Made by a program: the position numbers and the translations under genes. A stretch of 64,000 nt of DNA. Origin: Parietichytrium sp. I65-24A. Lineage: Eukaryota > Sar > Bigyra > Thraustochytrida > Thraustochytriidae. Position 1 is the stretch's first letter; each line of letters opens with the position of its first letter. Below are positions 10,614 through 21,247 of the stretch, one piece after another. The stretch covers positions 119,501-183,500 of the forward strand of contig BLSF01000060.1 of NCBI GenBank assembly GCA_012862575.1. Reading direction: 5' to 3'. The notes below the pieces were generated by a model. It saw nothing but the letters and a program-made list of their open reading frames with translations, had not been told where the DNA came from and did no database searches.

Positions 10614-12521
10614 TGTGTCTGTGTATGTGAGTCTGACAAAAGTCTCTGCGCGAACGTGCTTGCTCTCCTTCTTATTCTCTCTCTCTCTCTCTCTTTCTCT
10701 CTCTATCTCCTTCACTTTCCACTCGCGACTTGGCAAAACCACTTGTCCGAGACAACCCTAGGCCACACGACCCAACCCTAGGTTGCCCGACTGAAGTGCG
10801 GAACGCTTGCCGCGGCGCTGCCACCTTTCCTTGCGGAACGCATCCTGCGAGCTAGGGTAGGGTTTGTGGAGAACCGGAAGAGCACAGAGTAGCAGAGGAG
10901 CAGAGGTCCAGGAGAGAGGGAACCGGGGAATGAATGGGTTCTACGAGTTTTAAGGGTTTAAGTAGGGGTGCGGAGAAGGATGTGATGGCAAAGTACGCTT
11001 TTCGTGAGGTGGAGCGCGCTTCATGCGAATGAAAACTCGTGACTGACACGCGCGACGCCTGCGCATTCGGCACAAAATAAAGAATTCGCTTTTCTTTCGG
11101 CTTCTCTGAACCTGAACGAGTGAATGCAATTCTCTTCAGGCGAGAATCACCCAACTTCTATTCCTGCTTTTAAGCATGCCTTCAGCGAAAAATGAAACTG
11201 TTTTGCCTGTGCGTACTACTCAGCACACGCGAGTACGGTACTAGTACGTTCTACCTCCTGCAGCAACTCTGCCTGTACGCACAGTCCCGGTAGTAAGTGG
11301 CGTACATCGTAAATAGGTATCGTAAAGCAATCAATGTCAGGCCCAGTTTGCTGTTGAAGATTCTTGAGCCGCAGAGGGCGAAGTGAGAGTCTCGACGCCA
11401 GGTTGTCAGCAAGAGATCGCTTTGCGCGCGCACAGTTGGGCATGCATTCTGTTAGTTGCGGAATTGTAGAAGTCCGAATAAATTATAGAATAATTAATTA
11501 GAAATTTGAAGAGTCTCGGACTGACAGTCAGGTTCAGAACATTCAGTTCGAAGTTGTCAATCGAACATTCACAACATTGATGTTTCAGTTTCCAGAATCA
11601 CGAGAAGCCTCTCGAATTAACTCTATTTTATTGCCATCCAATGCAGTTCTTCGCTGGTCTCGCTCCACATGCACCTTTTTTTTTTTTTTAAAGCTTTCTA
11701 AAAAATTATGGAAACTGAGTGAAATGAAAAGAGAGACACGAGAGGCCAGCACTATCCAGCCTGGCACTGCCACGTGTGGTAGTTGCTTCCATTGGTCCAC
11801 TTATTGGGTACATCCTTTCGAGAACAGCTATGGTTTGACATAAGTAAGGGTAGTCATCGGACAACTTTACATAAAGAGAAGGGCAATCTTTTACTGCGGA
11901 TGCGTAAACATTAAAGGTTCCCGCGCAGGCTCGCATCTCCTCGTAAATGTAATAATACATCCTATGGTCCATTCCTTCCCGAACCTTCGCGATCCCACTT
12001 CGGCACTCTCCCCAGCGCCGGAATTCCACACCCATTTAATCCCCCTCATAAAACATGACTATACCAAAACCGTATCTCGGGGAACAATCTCCGATCCCAC
12101 CAGACACGGCGCCTCCAATGCCAACTTGGCAACTCAGCAGACGTTCCCTAGTCAAACCCCTAATCCTCCCTACGTCCCAGCCACAACGAACAGTCGTCTC
12201 CTTCGGCGGTTGCACGGATCCACTACCCCCTCCTATAGTATCCACTATCCGCCGGGTGCCAAGTTGGCGCGTGGGTGCTAGCGCAGGTAGCCGTCTCTTA
12301 GCGGATGCGGCAGGAGCTGAGGCCCATGCGGCCGGGGGGCTATATGTCTGAGTAGTGAAAAGTCTACGATTGGTTGTTGAAGATGGAAGATTGGGCAGCG
12401 ACGAGTTGGGAGCAGAGCAGAGCAGACCCGGAACTGGGAAAGGACGATCATTACGCGGTGTGAAAGGATTGGTGGATTTGGTAGATTGATAGTTTGGTAG
12501 ATTGGGTTGGCAGCGAGCAAG
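10614..12521. other. Divergent promoter region, eS28 and BiP
   Basis: About 1.9 kb separates the divergent eS28 (-) and BiP (+) start codons. I see no gene I can support. It has a CT/GA tract (10676-10712), a run of 12 T at about 11678, and a GTAC-rich patch (11216-11250). CACGTG and ATTGG words lie within 30 bases of each other at about 11771-11795, but the spacing does not match the canonical ER stress element. Confidence 0.55.
10676..10712. repeat. (CT)n tract upstream of eS28
   Basis: It is a run of CT dinucleotides interrupted by TTT and TAT, GA-rich on the strand of eS28. A comparable GA-rich leader precedes eS27 at 48496-48592. Confidence 0.85.
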
Positions 12522-14507
12522 ATGAAGTGGGCGTTGGCTTTGTCGGTGGCAGCGCTGGCAGTCGGCGGAGCGTATGCCGACGACGCTGAGAAGAAGACGG
12601 TGATCGGAATCGATTTGGGAACGACTTACAGCTGCGTGGGAGTGTTCCACAAGGGCAAGGTCGAGATCCTGGCCAACGACCAGGGTAACCGTATTACCCC
12701 GTCGTACGTGAGCTGGACCCCTCAGGGAGAGCGTTTGATTGGAGATGCCGCCAAGAACCAGGCAGCCATCAACCCAGAGAACACTGTGTTCGATGTCAAG
12801 CGCTTGATCGGACGCAACTACAATGACAAGACCGTCCAGGCTGACAAGAAGCTCGTGCCATACAAGATCGTGGACAAGGGTGGAAAGCCTTTTGTGGAGG
12901 TCTCCGTCAGCGGAGAGGACAAGACCTTTGCTCCAGAGGAGGTGTCCGCTATGATCCTTCAGAAGATGAGGTCCATCGCTGAGACTTACTTGTCCCAGGA
13001 AGTCAACCACGCAGTCATTACCGTGCCAGCTTACTTCAACGATGCTCAGCGCCAGGCCACCAAGGATGCCGGCCAGATCGCTGGTCTCAAGGTGGAGCGT
13101 ATCATCAACGAGCCAACCGCTGCTGCAATTGCATACGGCCTCGACAAGGAGAAGGAGGGCGAGAAGAACATCCTCGTTTTTGACCTTGGTGGTGGTACCT
13201 TCGATGTCACCCTCCTCACAATCGATGCTGGCGTTTTTGAGGTGCAGGCCACCAACGGAGACACCCATCTCGGAGGAGAGGACTTTGACCAGCGCGTCAT
13301 GAAGTATTTCATCAAGAAGTTCCAGAAGCAGCATGGCAAGGACCTCACCACCGACAAGAAGGGAATCCAGAAGCTCCGCCGCGAGGTCGAGCGTGTCAAG
13401 CGTGCTCTCTCTTCCCAGCACCAGGCTCGCCTCGAGATCGAGTCCCTCATGGACGGAATCGACTTTTCTGAGACTCTTACCCGTGCTCGCTTTGAGGAGC
13501 TCAACATGGATCTTTTCAAGAAGACCTTGGTTCCTGTAGGCAAGGTTCTCCAGGATGCTGGAATCAAGAAGTCCGAGGTCGATGAGGTTGTGCTTGTCGG
13601 AGGATCCACCCGTATTCCAAAGGTCCAGCAGCTCATCAAGGACTTCTTCAACGGCAAGGAGCCATCCAAGTCCATCAACCCTGATGAGGCTGTTGCTTAT
13701 GGTGCTGCTGTTCAGGGAGGTATTCTTGGAGGCGCTGAGGACTCTAGCGAGATTCTCTTGCTCGATGTGGCTCCTCTGTCCCTCGGAATTGAGACTGTCG
13801 GAGGCGTCATGACCAAGATCATCAACAGAAACAGTGTCATCCCAACCAAGAAGTCCCAGGTCTTCTCCACTTACCAGGACAACCAGCCAGCTGTGTCTAT
13901 CCAGGTTTACGAGGGAGAGCGCTCCATGACCAAGGATAACCATCCTCTGGGCAAGTTCGAGCTCACCGGAATCCCACCAGCTCCTCGTGGAGTTCCTCAG
14001 ATTGAGGTCACCTTCGAGGTTGACGCAAACTCCATTCTTCAGGTGAGCGCTCAGGACAAGGCTACCGGTAAGGCTGAGAAGATCACCATTACCGCCGAGA
14101 AGGGCCGCCTCAGCGAGGAGGAGATTGAGCGCATGGTCCGCGAGGCTGAGGAGTTTGCCGAGGAGGACAAGCTCATCAAGAAGAAGATTGATGCTCGCAA
14201 CGGCCTCGAGGGCTACTGCTACAACCTCAAGAACCAGCTCAACGACGAAGAGAAGGGCATCAAGAGCAAGCTTTCCGAGGAGCAGCTTTCTGAGATGGAG
14301 GAGATCATCTCCGAGACGTTGGACTGGCTTGACGAGAACTCCGAGGCTGAGCTTGAGGAGCTCGAGGAGAAGCAGAAGGAGATTGAAGGCATCATTAACC
14401 CAATCATGCAGAGCGTCTACGCACAGATGGGCGGCGAAGGTGGCAGCCCAGACAGCGATGGCAGCGAGTTCGATGATGAGTTTGATGACGACCACGATGA
14501 GTTGTAA
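12522..14507 (+). CDS. BIP: ER luminal HSP70 chaperone BiP/GRP78 (Kar2)
   Basis: BiP is an ATP-driven chaperone that folds secretory proteins and controls the unfolded protein response. The ATG at 12522 gives 661 residues; the frame extends upstream only through non-ATG codons. [19 protein letters not shown] is a clear signal peptide with likely cleavage before DDAEKK. The nucleotide-binding domain shows [40 protein letters not shown] and [11 protein letters not shown]. The substrate-binding domain contains [20 protein letters not shown]. The protein ends in an acidic tail and HDEL, the ER retrieval signal. It has no intron and a strongly biased codon set (CTC, AAG, GAG), as expected of a highly expressed gene. 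The strand opposite carries an 819-codon antisense frame, discussed under findings. Confidence 0.98.
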   Translation: MKWALALSVAALAVGGAYADDAEKKTVIGIDLGTTYSCVGVFHKGKVEILANDQGNRITPSYVSWTPQGERLIGDAAKNQAAINPENTVFDVKRLIGRNYNDKTVQADKKLVPYKIVDKGGKPFVEVSVSGEDKTFAPEEVSAMILQKMRSIAETYLSQEVNHAVITVPAYFNDAQRQATKDAGQIAGLKVERIINEPTAAAIAYGLDKEKEGEKNILVFDLGGGTFDVTLLTIDAGVFEVQATNGDTHLGGEDFDQRVMKYFIKKFQKQHGKDLTTDKKGIQKLRREVERVKRALSSQHQARLEIESLMDGIDFSETLTRARFEELNMDLFKKTLVPVGKVLQDAGIKKSEVDEVVLVGGSTRIPKVQQLIKDFFNGKEPSKSINPDEAVAYGAAVQGGILGGAEDSSEILLLDVAPLSLGIETVGGVMTKIINRNSVIPTKKSQVFSTYQDNQPAVSIQVYEGERSMTKDNHPLGKFELTGIPPAPRGVPQIEVTFEVDANSILQVSAQDKATGKAEKITITAEKGRLSEEEIERMVREAEEFAEEDKLIKKKIDARNGLEGYCYNLKNQLNDEEKGIKSKLSEEQLSEMEEIISETLDWLDENSEAELEELEEKQKEIEGIINPIMQSVYAQMGGEGGSPDSDGSEFDDEFDDDHDEL

Positions 14508-14771
14508 ACCCGCGTCGCTGGTCTGTGTTATAAAATTTCCGTCCGGACGAATGTCGTCCGTTCTTCCGTCGGTGCGTTAGATCATTTCCAGCGCATCTGG
14601 TAGCTTATTTGATCTTTTCAGAAAGCCATATTTTGGTATAAGGAAAAATTACTCTTCACAAAAACTCTTCTTCTTTTAGAATTATTACGTCAATTGATCA
14701 AAAGAGAAATAAGAAATTACGAGATGTTTCTCAGATTGGCCGGGTGTGTTACGCAATCGCAAAAACCGTAG

Positions 14772-17700
14772 TTACTGCTCGAGGCTCTCCTGCTCCTCAT
14801 CACCTGAAACCTGCTCCATTTCGGAAGTTGTACCGTCTAGTCGCATTACTGGAAGCCGTTCTGGAATTGGCGGTGAGTTAAGACTGTGTTCATTGAGCGC
14901 ACCCCAGGAGAATTGTGTGTGACCAGGCGGTGTAGGGAGCACTTGCAGACCTCCGCCGGTCCCCTCGGACAGCGGAGCTTCAAAAGAAAATCGGGTATGC
15001 CCGATGTGTTTCGCTTCCACGAAATCTATAAACTCAGAATCGTCCAAAGACAACTCTGGAACCTCGGTGCTCGGAGTTGGAGGTTCTGGTTCTTCAGTCT
15101 GCGTCGATGAGCCAGGAATGATATTGGAGATGAAAGATAGAATGGAAGACTTGAATGTGGTGGAATCCCCCTGGTCTGCAGCGCCAGATGTGGTTCGGGA
15201 AATCGACTGCGACGACTGTGAAAGCGTTCGAACTTTGGTGGGCGAAGGTAGCTTGGTTCCGGCTTTCGTGTATAGCTTGGCGTGCCAGCGCTCCATAGCG
15301 ACACAGTACATCTCGTCCTCTGCTCGGTAGCTCTCCACCACCCCAAGCCCATATGGTGTCGCCACACGCGACCCCACGGGGATGACAGAACTTGGTGTGA
15401 GCCACGACGCCTTTGGAAAGAGCGGCCGGGGAACTGGTATGTACGCCGTTCCAAAGGACAACTTGATGACAAACACTCCGTCGTCTCGAATCTGAATTAC
15501 CGTGCCAAGACCAAAGGGCGCGAGCTCAACCTGGTCACCCTCCACAAGCTTCCACATTTCAAAAACCCGCCTCTGATCTTCTGGTAGACTAAAAAAGCTG
15601 GAACTCGATGTTGTCGAGGTTGCAGAAACGAGAGAGCTGAGGGAAAGAAGGGACTCGGAAGTAGGCATAGCTGAGCTGCCGTCCTTGCTCGCAACGAAAG
15701 GCAAGGACCCGCTCATAACGTTGAATGGCAGTTTGAGTAGCCTCCAGTTTTTTACCACCATTTCCTTCGCTTTCTGCAGAGGCGATTGGTCCTTTTTGAG
15801 AGACGCCAGAGCCTCCTTCACCGAAACCTGACTCGTAGTTCGGTCCTCCTCCATGCTATTGGCCGGCAAGAACCCGATTGCGCCCCAGGTGAACCTGACT
15901 TTGTAAATTTTGTCCGATTCGCGATAAGATTCGACGAGAGCAGATCCGAATTTCGTCTTCACAACGGAATTGATTGCAAACGTCTTGACCGCGACTGGAG
16001 GTGCTACGGCCTCGCCGCCTCGTGTAAACAGATTCTTCATAAGCCCAAAGCTAAACCACCTACTCGGATAATACCCTTCCTTTGCCAAAGCGCGTGCCCT
16101 CTCACGAAATAACTCCTCGTTCCAGGACACGAGGCTCTCCTCTGACACGTACAATGATGCGTTCGTTTTAGGAACCGCAAGCTCGTAGATGCCATCTCGC
16201 TCCCTGTATCTGAGCACGATTGCAACGCCATAAGGAGTCTTCACCTTTGAGCCAATCTCGAGAATATCCTCCATCTCCTCTTCTACAATCACCTGCGAAG
16301 CGGACCGACCGACTGCCTCCAGTTCGACCCCTTTCTGCTCCGCCGCGCTGCTTTCTCCAGGGGATAATGACAATGATGGCATAACGCTCTCAGACTTTGA
16401 TCTTGGATACATTTTCGGCTTGTCGCTGTCAGAGGCGCTGCTCGGATTATATGTTCGCTGCGGCTTTAAAGATGGGGTACTCTGCTTCTTTGGGGGCTCT
16501 TCGGCGGTCAGTCTCTTGCGAATATTCGCCCCCCGCCTGTTCGCCCCGTAGTAAGAAATTACGGGGGCAAAGTAGCCATAGGAATCAAAGTTCGAAGGTG
16601 CGATGGGGATGAGGCGAGGACTTGAGGCGTCCGCTACGCTCTTCTTTCCACTCTCTGCGCTTGAAATATCCACCGAGAGCCCTTTGGCTTTCCCATTTGG
16701 TGTTACAAAGCCTGCGGAAGAACTCGCTTTTGGAGTTACTGGTGCCTCCTTCTGATTGGATTTGGAACCTTTTGCGGCAGAACTTGGAGGGAGGGGCGGT
16801 TTTGGCGGCGGGGTTTGAGCAGTTCGCGAGTCCGAAGCCGCCGACATGGTTGAGGACGGAGTTGCGTACACGGCTGCTTCAGATAGTACCACCGCAGTCG
16901 GATCGTGCAGGGAAGTTGCGGCAGCCACCTTCTCTTTGAGCTCGACTGTGGAGCCGTCAGTATCCGCAGTGTTGAGTCTTGGCCGAATCGCTGTCGCCGG
17001 CATTCGGCGCGTAAAAAGCTCCTTGTGAAAGCTCTTCAGTTGTTTCTCCGTGGCGAAAATATTGTGAAGTACTGTGTACAGCCGGGGCGGAGAAACTGCG
17101 GAGACTTTCCAGTCCATAAAGACTTCGTACATCCCATCCGAGGATCTGTAGTTTCCAATGTATCCTCTACCAAACCCCGTGTACACAAGAGTGCCCCTAA
17201 CAAATGCTTGTACTCCCGGAATGAGGTCCACGGGAGCTAGTTTTGCCCGCTTTAGCACTTGATTAGCCATCTGAATGTCTTGGTTTAGCTCGAGTCTACG
17301 AAGGTCTTGCTCGTAGACGTCCTCCCAGGAATCCAGGATCCTGAGAAACTCGCGTCGAGCAGCCACTGCTACCCTTCGTAGGCCAACTGGGAGGATGAGG
17401 GGTCTGCTGTACTTGCCTTGCGCAACCGCTGCTTGGGCAGCCGCACCAACGTACGTTTTGCAAAACTGGATACCATACTGCTCCCACTTTTGCTCTGACA
17501 CGTGCGGTTCATAGCCAAAGGTAAATTGTCGGGGTTGCACTTCGTGAATAAACACCCTCTCCACCACCTTTCGTCCAAACTTTTCCACCATGATTTCCGC
17601 GGCTTTCACGTCTGCTTGTCCATTGTCTCCGATGAACACATGCGTGAATTCCGGGTAGATAGAGTAGTACTGCTCGAAGTTTTTCACCTTCTTTTCGGCC

Positions 17701-19169
17701 ATGGGATAAAAGTTACCTTGTAGCATGAACGCCTGTCCAGATCCCATGTCGCCAAATAGCAAGGTTGGCATGCAGTGCAGATCGTGTGTCTTCATAAACT
17801 TTCGGAATCGCCGGTACATGGCTGTTTCTGTCAGATCCTTGTACACGTGAGGTCGCGCAGACAGAAAGACGAGGTCTCCAAACCGATTGGCAGGCCATTT
17901 ACCAGTTTCTGCGTCCACTCCGACGGTGCCCAGGTCCAGCTCTTTGTAGAAGGAGGTGACGCCAGGGTAAAACATCCGCCGTTTATAAGATGTGTCGATG
18001 CCGGCAGGGTGATGCCCGCCGGACGAGAACAAAGTGTCGTCCACGTCGCTCAATATTTTACGCCATGCGCTCTTTTGCAGAATTTTCCGAGAAAGGGAGC
18101 CACCCATGGAAATATGTGCAGCAAGGATAGAGGCTTGCTTCCTGAAGTGATCTAAGATCTCCTGGCGGGTCTCCGTGTTGGCGATGTCTTCATAGATTAG
18201 CTTGTGCATGGACTCGGCAGATCCCTTGTTGTCGATGAGCTGCTTGAGGTCACATAGCTCGCTGCCTTTCACAGAGAGCAGTAGCTTCTTGACCCAATCT
18301 TGGGCCTCGAGCCGGGTGTCAGGGTGCACCGTCATGCGCAAACTCTGAATAACGTCCAAAACCACCGCCCTCGAAGCGAGCCCGAGATCGGACCCGCGGC
18401 GGATCGCCAAGATGTCCATCAGCGCGCTCCGAGACCTGTTCTGGCGGATGAACTTGCGCGGATTCAGCTCGAAAGTTGGCTTGGTAGACTTATTGTGGTT
18501 CTTCAACTTGTACGCCAGGAGCTTCATTTCAGACTTTAGGAGCACATAGTTTAGCTCTTCCTTGGAGCAATCTGAGAAGACGCTCAAGATGTCTCGTTCG
18601 ATTGTGACATATTTATCTACATTCCAAAGCGCCTGCAGGGTGGACGGTAACGTCCGATCTAACTGGCTCAACAGTCTGGCCACAATTTCCACCTTTTCCT
18701 CCGCGGTGGCGCTTGAGATGTCCGGCAAATGCCCCAGCACGGGGTTCAAAAGCCGCGTTCTGTGATGTCTCTTATCCACAAAGTGAGCGACCGTCGTACA
18801 CAGAACCACCACACACCAGCCAACCAGCCTGCCTAGCCACGGCGGCACGTACTCGCCCGTGGTCACCAGATACGGCGAATCCGGCGCGAACATAAAATTC
18901 CCTGATAATAAAAAGGTCACCATCATCCAGAACTGATTCTCCAGCTGCTGAGACTGGTGCCAAACCGAGTCCGCATTCGCTAGATACCTCCACAGCAGCA
19001 CCATCACGCCGATGCACAGCGACGAGAACCACGGCCGCTGCAGCAGAGTGGCCACCACGTAGTACACCACCGTCAGCGCCAGCGCCACGCCTGTCCAGAA
19101 CACCCTTGACGCCCACTTGCGCGCAGACATTTCGCTGCTCTGACGCCGTTTACCGCCCAGCCCGCCCAT
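14772..19169 (-). CDS. Membrane-anchored App1-like HAD phosphatase with repeated beta modules
   Basis: The product is 1465 residues in one frame. Hydrophobic segments at about 22-43, 48-63, 79-95 and 111-130 suggest membrane anchoring. Residues about 365-560 resemble the catalytic domain of yeast App1 phosphatidate phosphatase (DUF2183). HAD motif I is SDVDDT (Asp375, Asp377), motif II is the serine in VFLSARP (Ser437), and the acidic motif is FIGDNGQAD (Asp515). A predicted role is dephosphorylating phosphatidate on an internal membrane; this is inference. The C-terminal half carries five copies of a module of about 35 residues, pattern G-x-V-x-TPYG-x-G-x-V-x3-YR-x2-D-x2-Y-x-V (about 651-690, 972-1000, 1067-1097, 1209-1240 and 1264-1297), with Ser/Pro-rich linkers between. 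A GTACTCAGTAC element lies 490 bases upstream. Confidence 0.75.
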   Translation of the reverse strand: MGGLGGKRRQSSEMSARKWASRVFWTGVALALTVVYYVVATLLQRPWFSSLCIGVMVLLWRYLANADSVWHQSQQLENQFWMMVTFLLSGNFMFAPDSPYLVTTGEYVPPWLGRLVGWCVVVLCTTVAHFVDKRHHRTRLLNPVLGHLPDISSATAEEKVEIVARLLSQLDRTLPSTLQALWNVDKYVTIERDILSVFSDCSKEELNYVLLKSEMKLLAYKLKNHNKSTKPTFELNPRKFIRQNRSRSALMDILAIRRGSDLGLASRAVVLDVIQSLRMTVHPDTRLEAQDWVKKLLLSVKGSELCDLKQLIDNKGSAESMHKLIYEDIANTETRQEILDHFRKQASILAAHISMGGSLSRKILQKSAWRKILSDVDDTLFSSGGHHPAGIDTSYKRRMFYPGVTSFYKELDLGTVGVDAETGKWPANRFGDLVFLSARPHVYKDLTETAMYRRFRKFMKTHDLHCMPTLLFGDMGSGQAFMLQGNFYPMAEKKVKNFEQYYSIYPEFTHVFIGDNGQADVKAAEIMVEKFGRKVVERVFIHEVQPRQFTFGYEPHVSEQKWEQYGIQFCKTYVGAAAQAAVAQGKYSRPLILPVGLRRVAVAARREFLRILDSWEDVYEQDLRRLELNQDIQMANQVLKRAKLAPVDLIPGVQAFVRGTLVYTGFGRGYIGNYRSSDGMYEVFMDWKVSAVSPPRLYTVLHNIFATEKQLKSFHKELFTRRMPATAIRPRLNTADTDGSTVELKEKVAAATSLHDPTAVVLSEAAVYATPSSTMSAASDSRTAQTPPPKPPLPPSSAAKGSKSNQKEAPVTPKASSSAGFVTPNGKAKGLSVDISSAESGKKSVADASSPRLIPIAPSNFDSYGYFAPVISYYGANRRGANIRKRLTAEEPPKKQSTPSLKPQRTYNPSSASDSDKPKMYPRSKSESVMPSLSLSPGESSAAEQKGVELEAVGRSASQVIVEEEMEDILEIGSKVKTPYGVAIVLRYRERDGIYELAVPKTNASLYVSEESLVSWNEELFRERARALAKEGYYPSRWFSFGLMKNLFTRGGEAVAPPVAVKTFAINSVVKTKFGSALVESYRESDKIYKVRFTWGAIGFLPANSMEEDRTTSQVSVKEALASLKKDQSPLQKAKEMVVKNWRLLKLPFNVMSGSLPFVASKDGSSAMPTSESLLSLSSLVSATSTTSSSSFFSLPEDQRRVFEMWKLVEGDQVELAPFGLGTVIQIRDDGVFVIKLSFGTAYIPVPRPLFPKASWLTPSSVIPVGSRVATPYGLGVVESYRAEDEMYCVAMERWHAKLYTKAGTKLPSPTKVRTLSQSSQSISRTTSGAADQGDSTTFKSSILSFISNIIPGSSTQTEEPEPPTPSTEVPELSLDDSEFIDFVEAKHIGHTRFSFEAPLSEGTGGGLQVLPTPPGHTQFSWGALNEHSLNSPPIPERLPVMRLDGTTSEMEQVSGDEEQESLEQ

Positions 19170-19419
19170 CTTCCCTGCTTAATATATATCTTGTCCCTTC
19201 GCTCACCGCCAGGCCAAGCGCCGCTCCCCCGCTACCGCTCTGCGCACCAGTCTTCTCCGTCCCCGCGCACCCACTCACTCAGATTGTTCTTGATTGTTAT
19301 GATTCACTCTGAGCAGAAGGCACACACCAGTACCTGGTACCTGTGTGATCTCTTTCTTCTCCTGAGAGCTCTCCAAACAGTGGCAACAGAGGAAAGTCGT
19401 CGCCCTCTGGCGCAACCAG

Positions 19420-19475
19420 CGAGAGAGAGAGAGAGAGGGAAATAGATAGATAGAGAGAGAGTGTGTGTGTGTGAG
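19420..19475. repeat. GA/GATA/GT compound microsatellite
   Basis: Runs of GA, then GATA, then GA, GT and GAGT repeat units follow one another. It lies about 250-300 bases upstream of the App1-like gene. Confidence 0.85.
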
Positions 19476-19583
19476 TGAGTGAAGGACACGCGGAGCTCGA
19501 GTGAGATTACCCCCAAAAAAAAGAGCGGAAATAGTCCAAGAGAAAAGTGTACTCGCCAAGTTGACCACAGTACGTCGAGCGCA

Positions 19584-19603
19584 CTATATATATATATATA
19601 TAT
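19584..19603. repeat. (TA)n microsatellite
   Basis: About ten TA units are uninterrupted. It could include a TATA-type element, but it is over 400 bases from the nearest start codon. Confidence 0.9.
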
Positions 19604-19658
19604 GACTACGCAGCGCCTGTACGCGCCGAGTACCGTATTTCTGAGCACGGAGTTTGGA

Positions 19659-19669
19659 GTACTCAGTAC
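19659..19669. promoter_or_regulatory. GTACTCAGTAC element
   Basis: This is an exact copy of the 11-base word, 490 bases upstream of the App1-like ATG. A diverged copy (GAGTACCGTA) lies about 30 bases to its left. Confidence 0.4.
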
Positions 19670-19888
19670 CCGTGGCGCGAGCGGAACGCAACAGCCGCGG
19701 AACCGGATCTAGATCACTTGGAGGTAGAACCCGCACCGGAACCCAAAAGGAAGCCTTGCGCGGACACCTTGCAGGGAACCGGTTCTCTGTTCGCGGAGCA
19801 CGGCCTGTCTGTCCGATCGTCGCGCGCCTCCTCCCTCTCCACTAGCGCTCGCACCTATCAGTCGCGCTACTAGTCACTGCCCCTCGCG

Positions 19889-19985
19889 CTCTCTTTCTTT
19901 CTCTTTCTCTCTTTCATTCTTTCATTCTTTCATTCTTTCTTTCTTTCTTCGTTTCTTCCTTTCTTTCTTTCTCTCCTTCTCCTTT
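19889..19985. repeat. Polypyrimidine CT/CTTT tract
   Basis: Nearly 100 bases of C and T are built from CTTT and CATTCTTT units. On the strand of the App1-like gene it is GA-rich. Confidence 0.85.
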
Positions 19986-20501
19986 TGCTCTTCACAGGTC
20001 TTACGCCGTTCTAGCTTCAACGCTAGCACCTTCCTCGTTCTTTCTTCGCTCTACACGTCGTTACAAAGGGAGTGGAACTCTTATCGATTGCTACCTGGCT
20101 GCGTAGTGATGTGATTAGTGATATGGGTAGAGAAGCGCTATGTGAGTAGGGTCTGGTAGTGTGATGGTAGAGAACGAGGTGAAGCGAAACTGTTCGAGGA
20201 GGAAACTGAAAGGGTTAGGCGGCAGTGTAGAATCGCTTAATTGGAGATAAGAGTATGTATCTGGGATGTTAGTAGTCAGAAGTGGTAATGAGGTGCTCGT
20301 TACTCTTATCGAGAGTTAGGAATAAATCTAATGCGTCAGTGCTGCGCTACCGGGAGCTACGCAAGCGTGAGTGCGCATTAAGGGTATCCCTAACGCAAAT
20401 GGTAATGAATGTGAGTAGACAGCGTATAGCAGTTGGCTAGGAAGTCTGGTCCAGGTAGCGCGAGAGGTAGAACGACTTCACTGAACTGTTCTCGTGTCTA
20501 A

Positions 20502-20625
20502 CTTGTCTATCTTTGTTGGTGCAACCAATGTTGAATGAGTTGTTGATTGATTGATTGATTGATCTTGTCTATCTTTGTTGGTGCAACCAATGTTGAATGA
20601 GTTGTTGATTGATTGATTGATTGAT
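20502..20625. repeat. 62-base tandem duplication
   Basis: Two identical 62-base units abut (20502-20563 and 20564-20625). Each ends in a (TTGA)n run, and the second runs on into TCAATCAAT so that the junction forms a short palindrome. No base difference between the copies is seen, so the duplication looks recent or is under homogenisation. Confidence 0.95.
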
Positions 20626-21247
20626 CAATCAATGGAATGTATAAGCAAGGTCAGCATGCAACGCAATCACGCAATCAGACAGAACAGCAGATGTGCTCCA
20701 TGGGAAGAGTTAGAAGCGGCTGATGATGGCTGATGGAAGATGGGACATGGGAGGTGGATGTTCATGAAAATATGAGAAGTGAAAGATGTCGGATGATCAC
20801 CATGCTTGACAAGGTGGCCGGCCGGACGTCGTGCAAGTCGCGATGCGAGCTGCTTTGTTCTTGTCGTTCATTGACAGTGAACAATGTTGGACCTCCGAGC
20901 GCATCCTCGATCAAAGACCGCCAAGGCGCGCTCTTCCTCAGCGGAGATGCTGGCTCAGCGTATGTGCTGACTGTGAACATCGGTGATCGTACCGTATTTC
21001 CGATACTTGGTTGCCTCTGCTGTTTGTTGACTCACTGTCAACTCGTCTCCTCCGGGAAAATGCAAAAGAGATCGAAGGGGGGAGAGGGACAAAAGAAGGT
21101 ATAAACTTTTATTCGTTTCGGTGAGATCATTCAATTATTTCAAAAGGGTTTCGCCAAAGCGCAGACTTCAGGTGAAGCGGCCACGTCCTTCGCAGTAGTG
21201 AAGGAGATATCTTACAAACAAAAAGTTGAGTACTTGATACGACGACT

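Larger units (their letters stand above)
19170..21247. other. Intergenic region with many simple repeats
   Basis: This is the upstream region of the App1-like gene and the 3' flank of BI-1. No supported gene is present; the 123-codon plus-strand frame at 20733-21104 has no recognisable family. The region holds GA, TA and CT tracts, a GTACTCAGTAC element, a GTAG-rich stretch (about 20080-20466) and a 62-base tandem duplication. TCACTGTCA words occur at 20872-20880 (complement) and 21032-21040. Confidence 0.6.

Noticed and set aside
11771-11795. Possible ER stress element upstream of BiP
   Set aside because: CACGTG and ATTGG are close together, but the spacing and exact words do not fit CCAAT-N9-CCACG, and the site is about 730 bases from the ATG.
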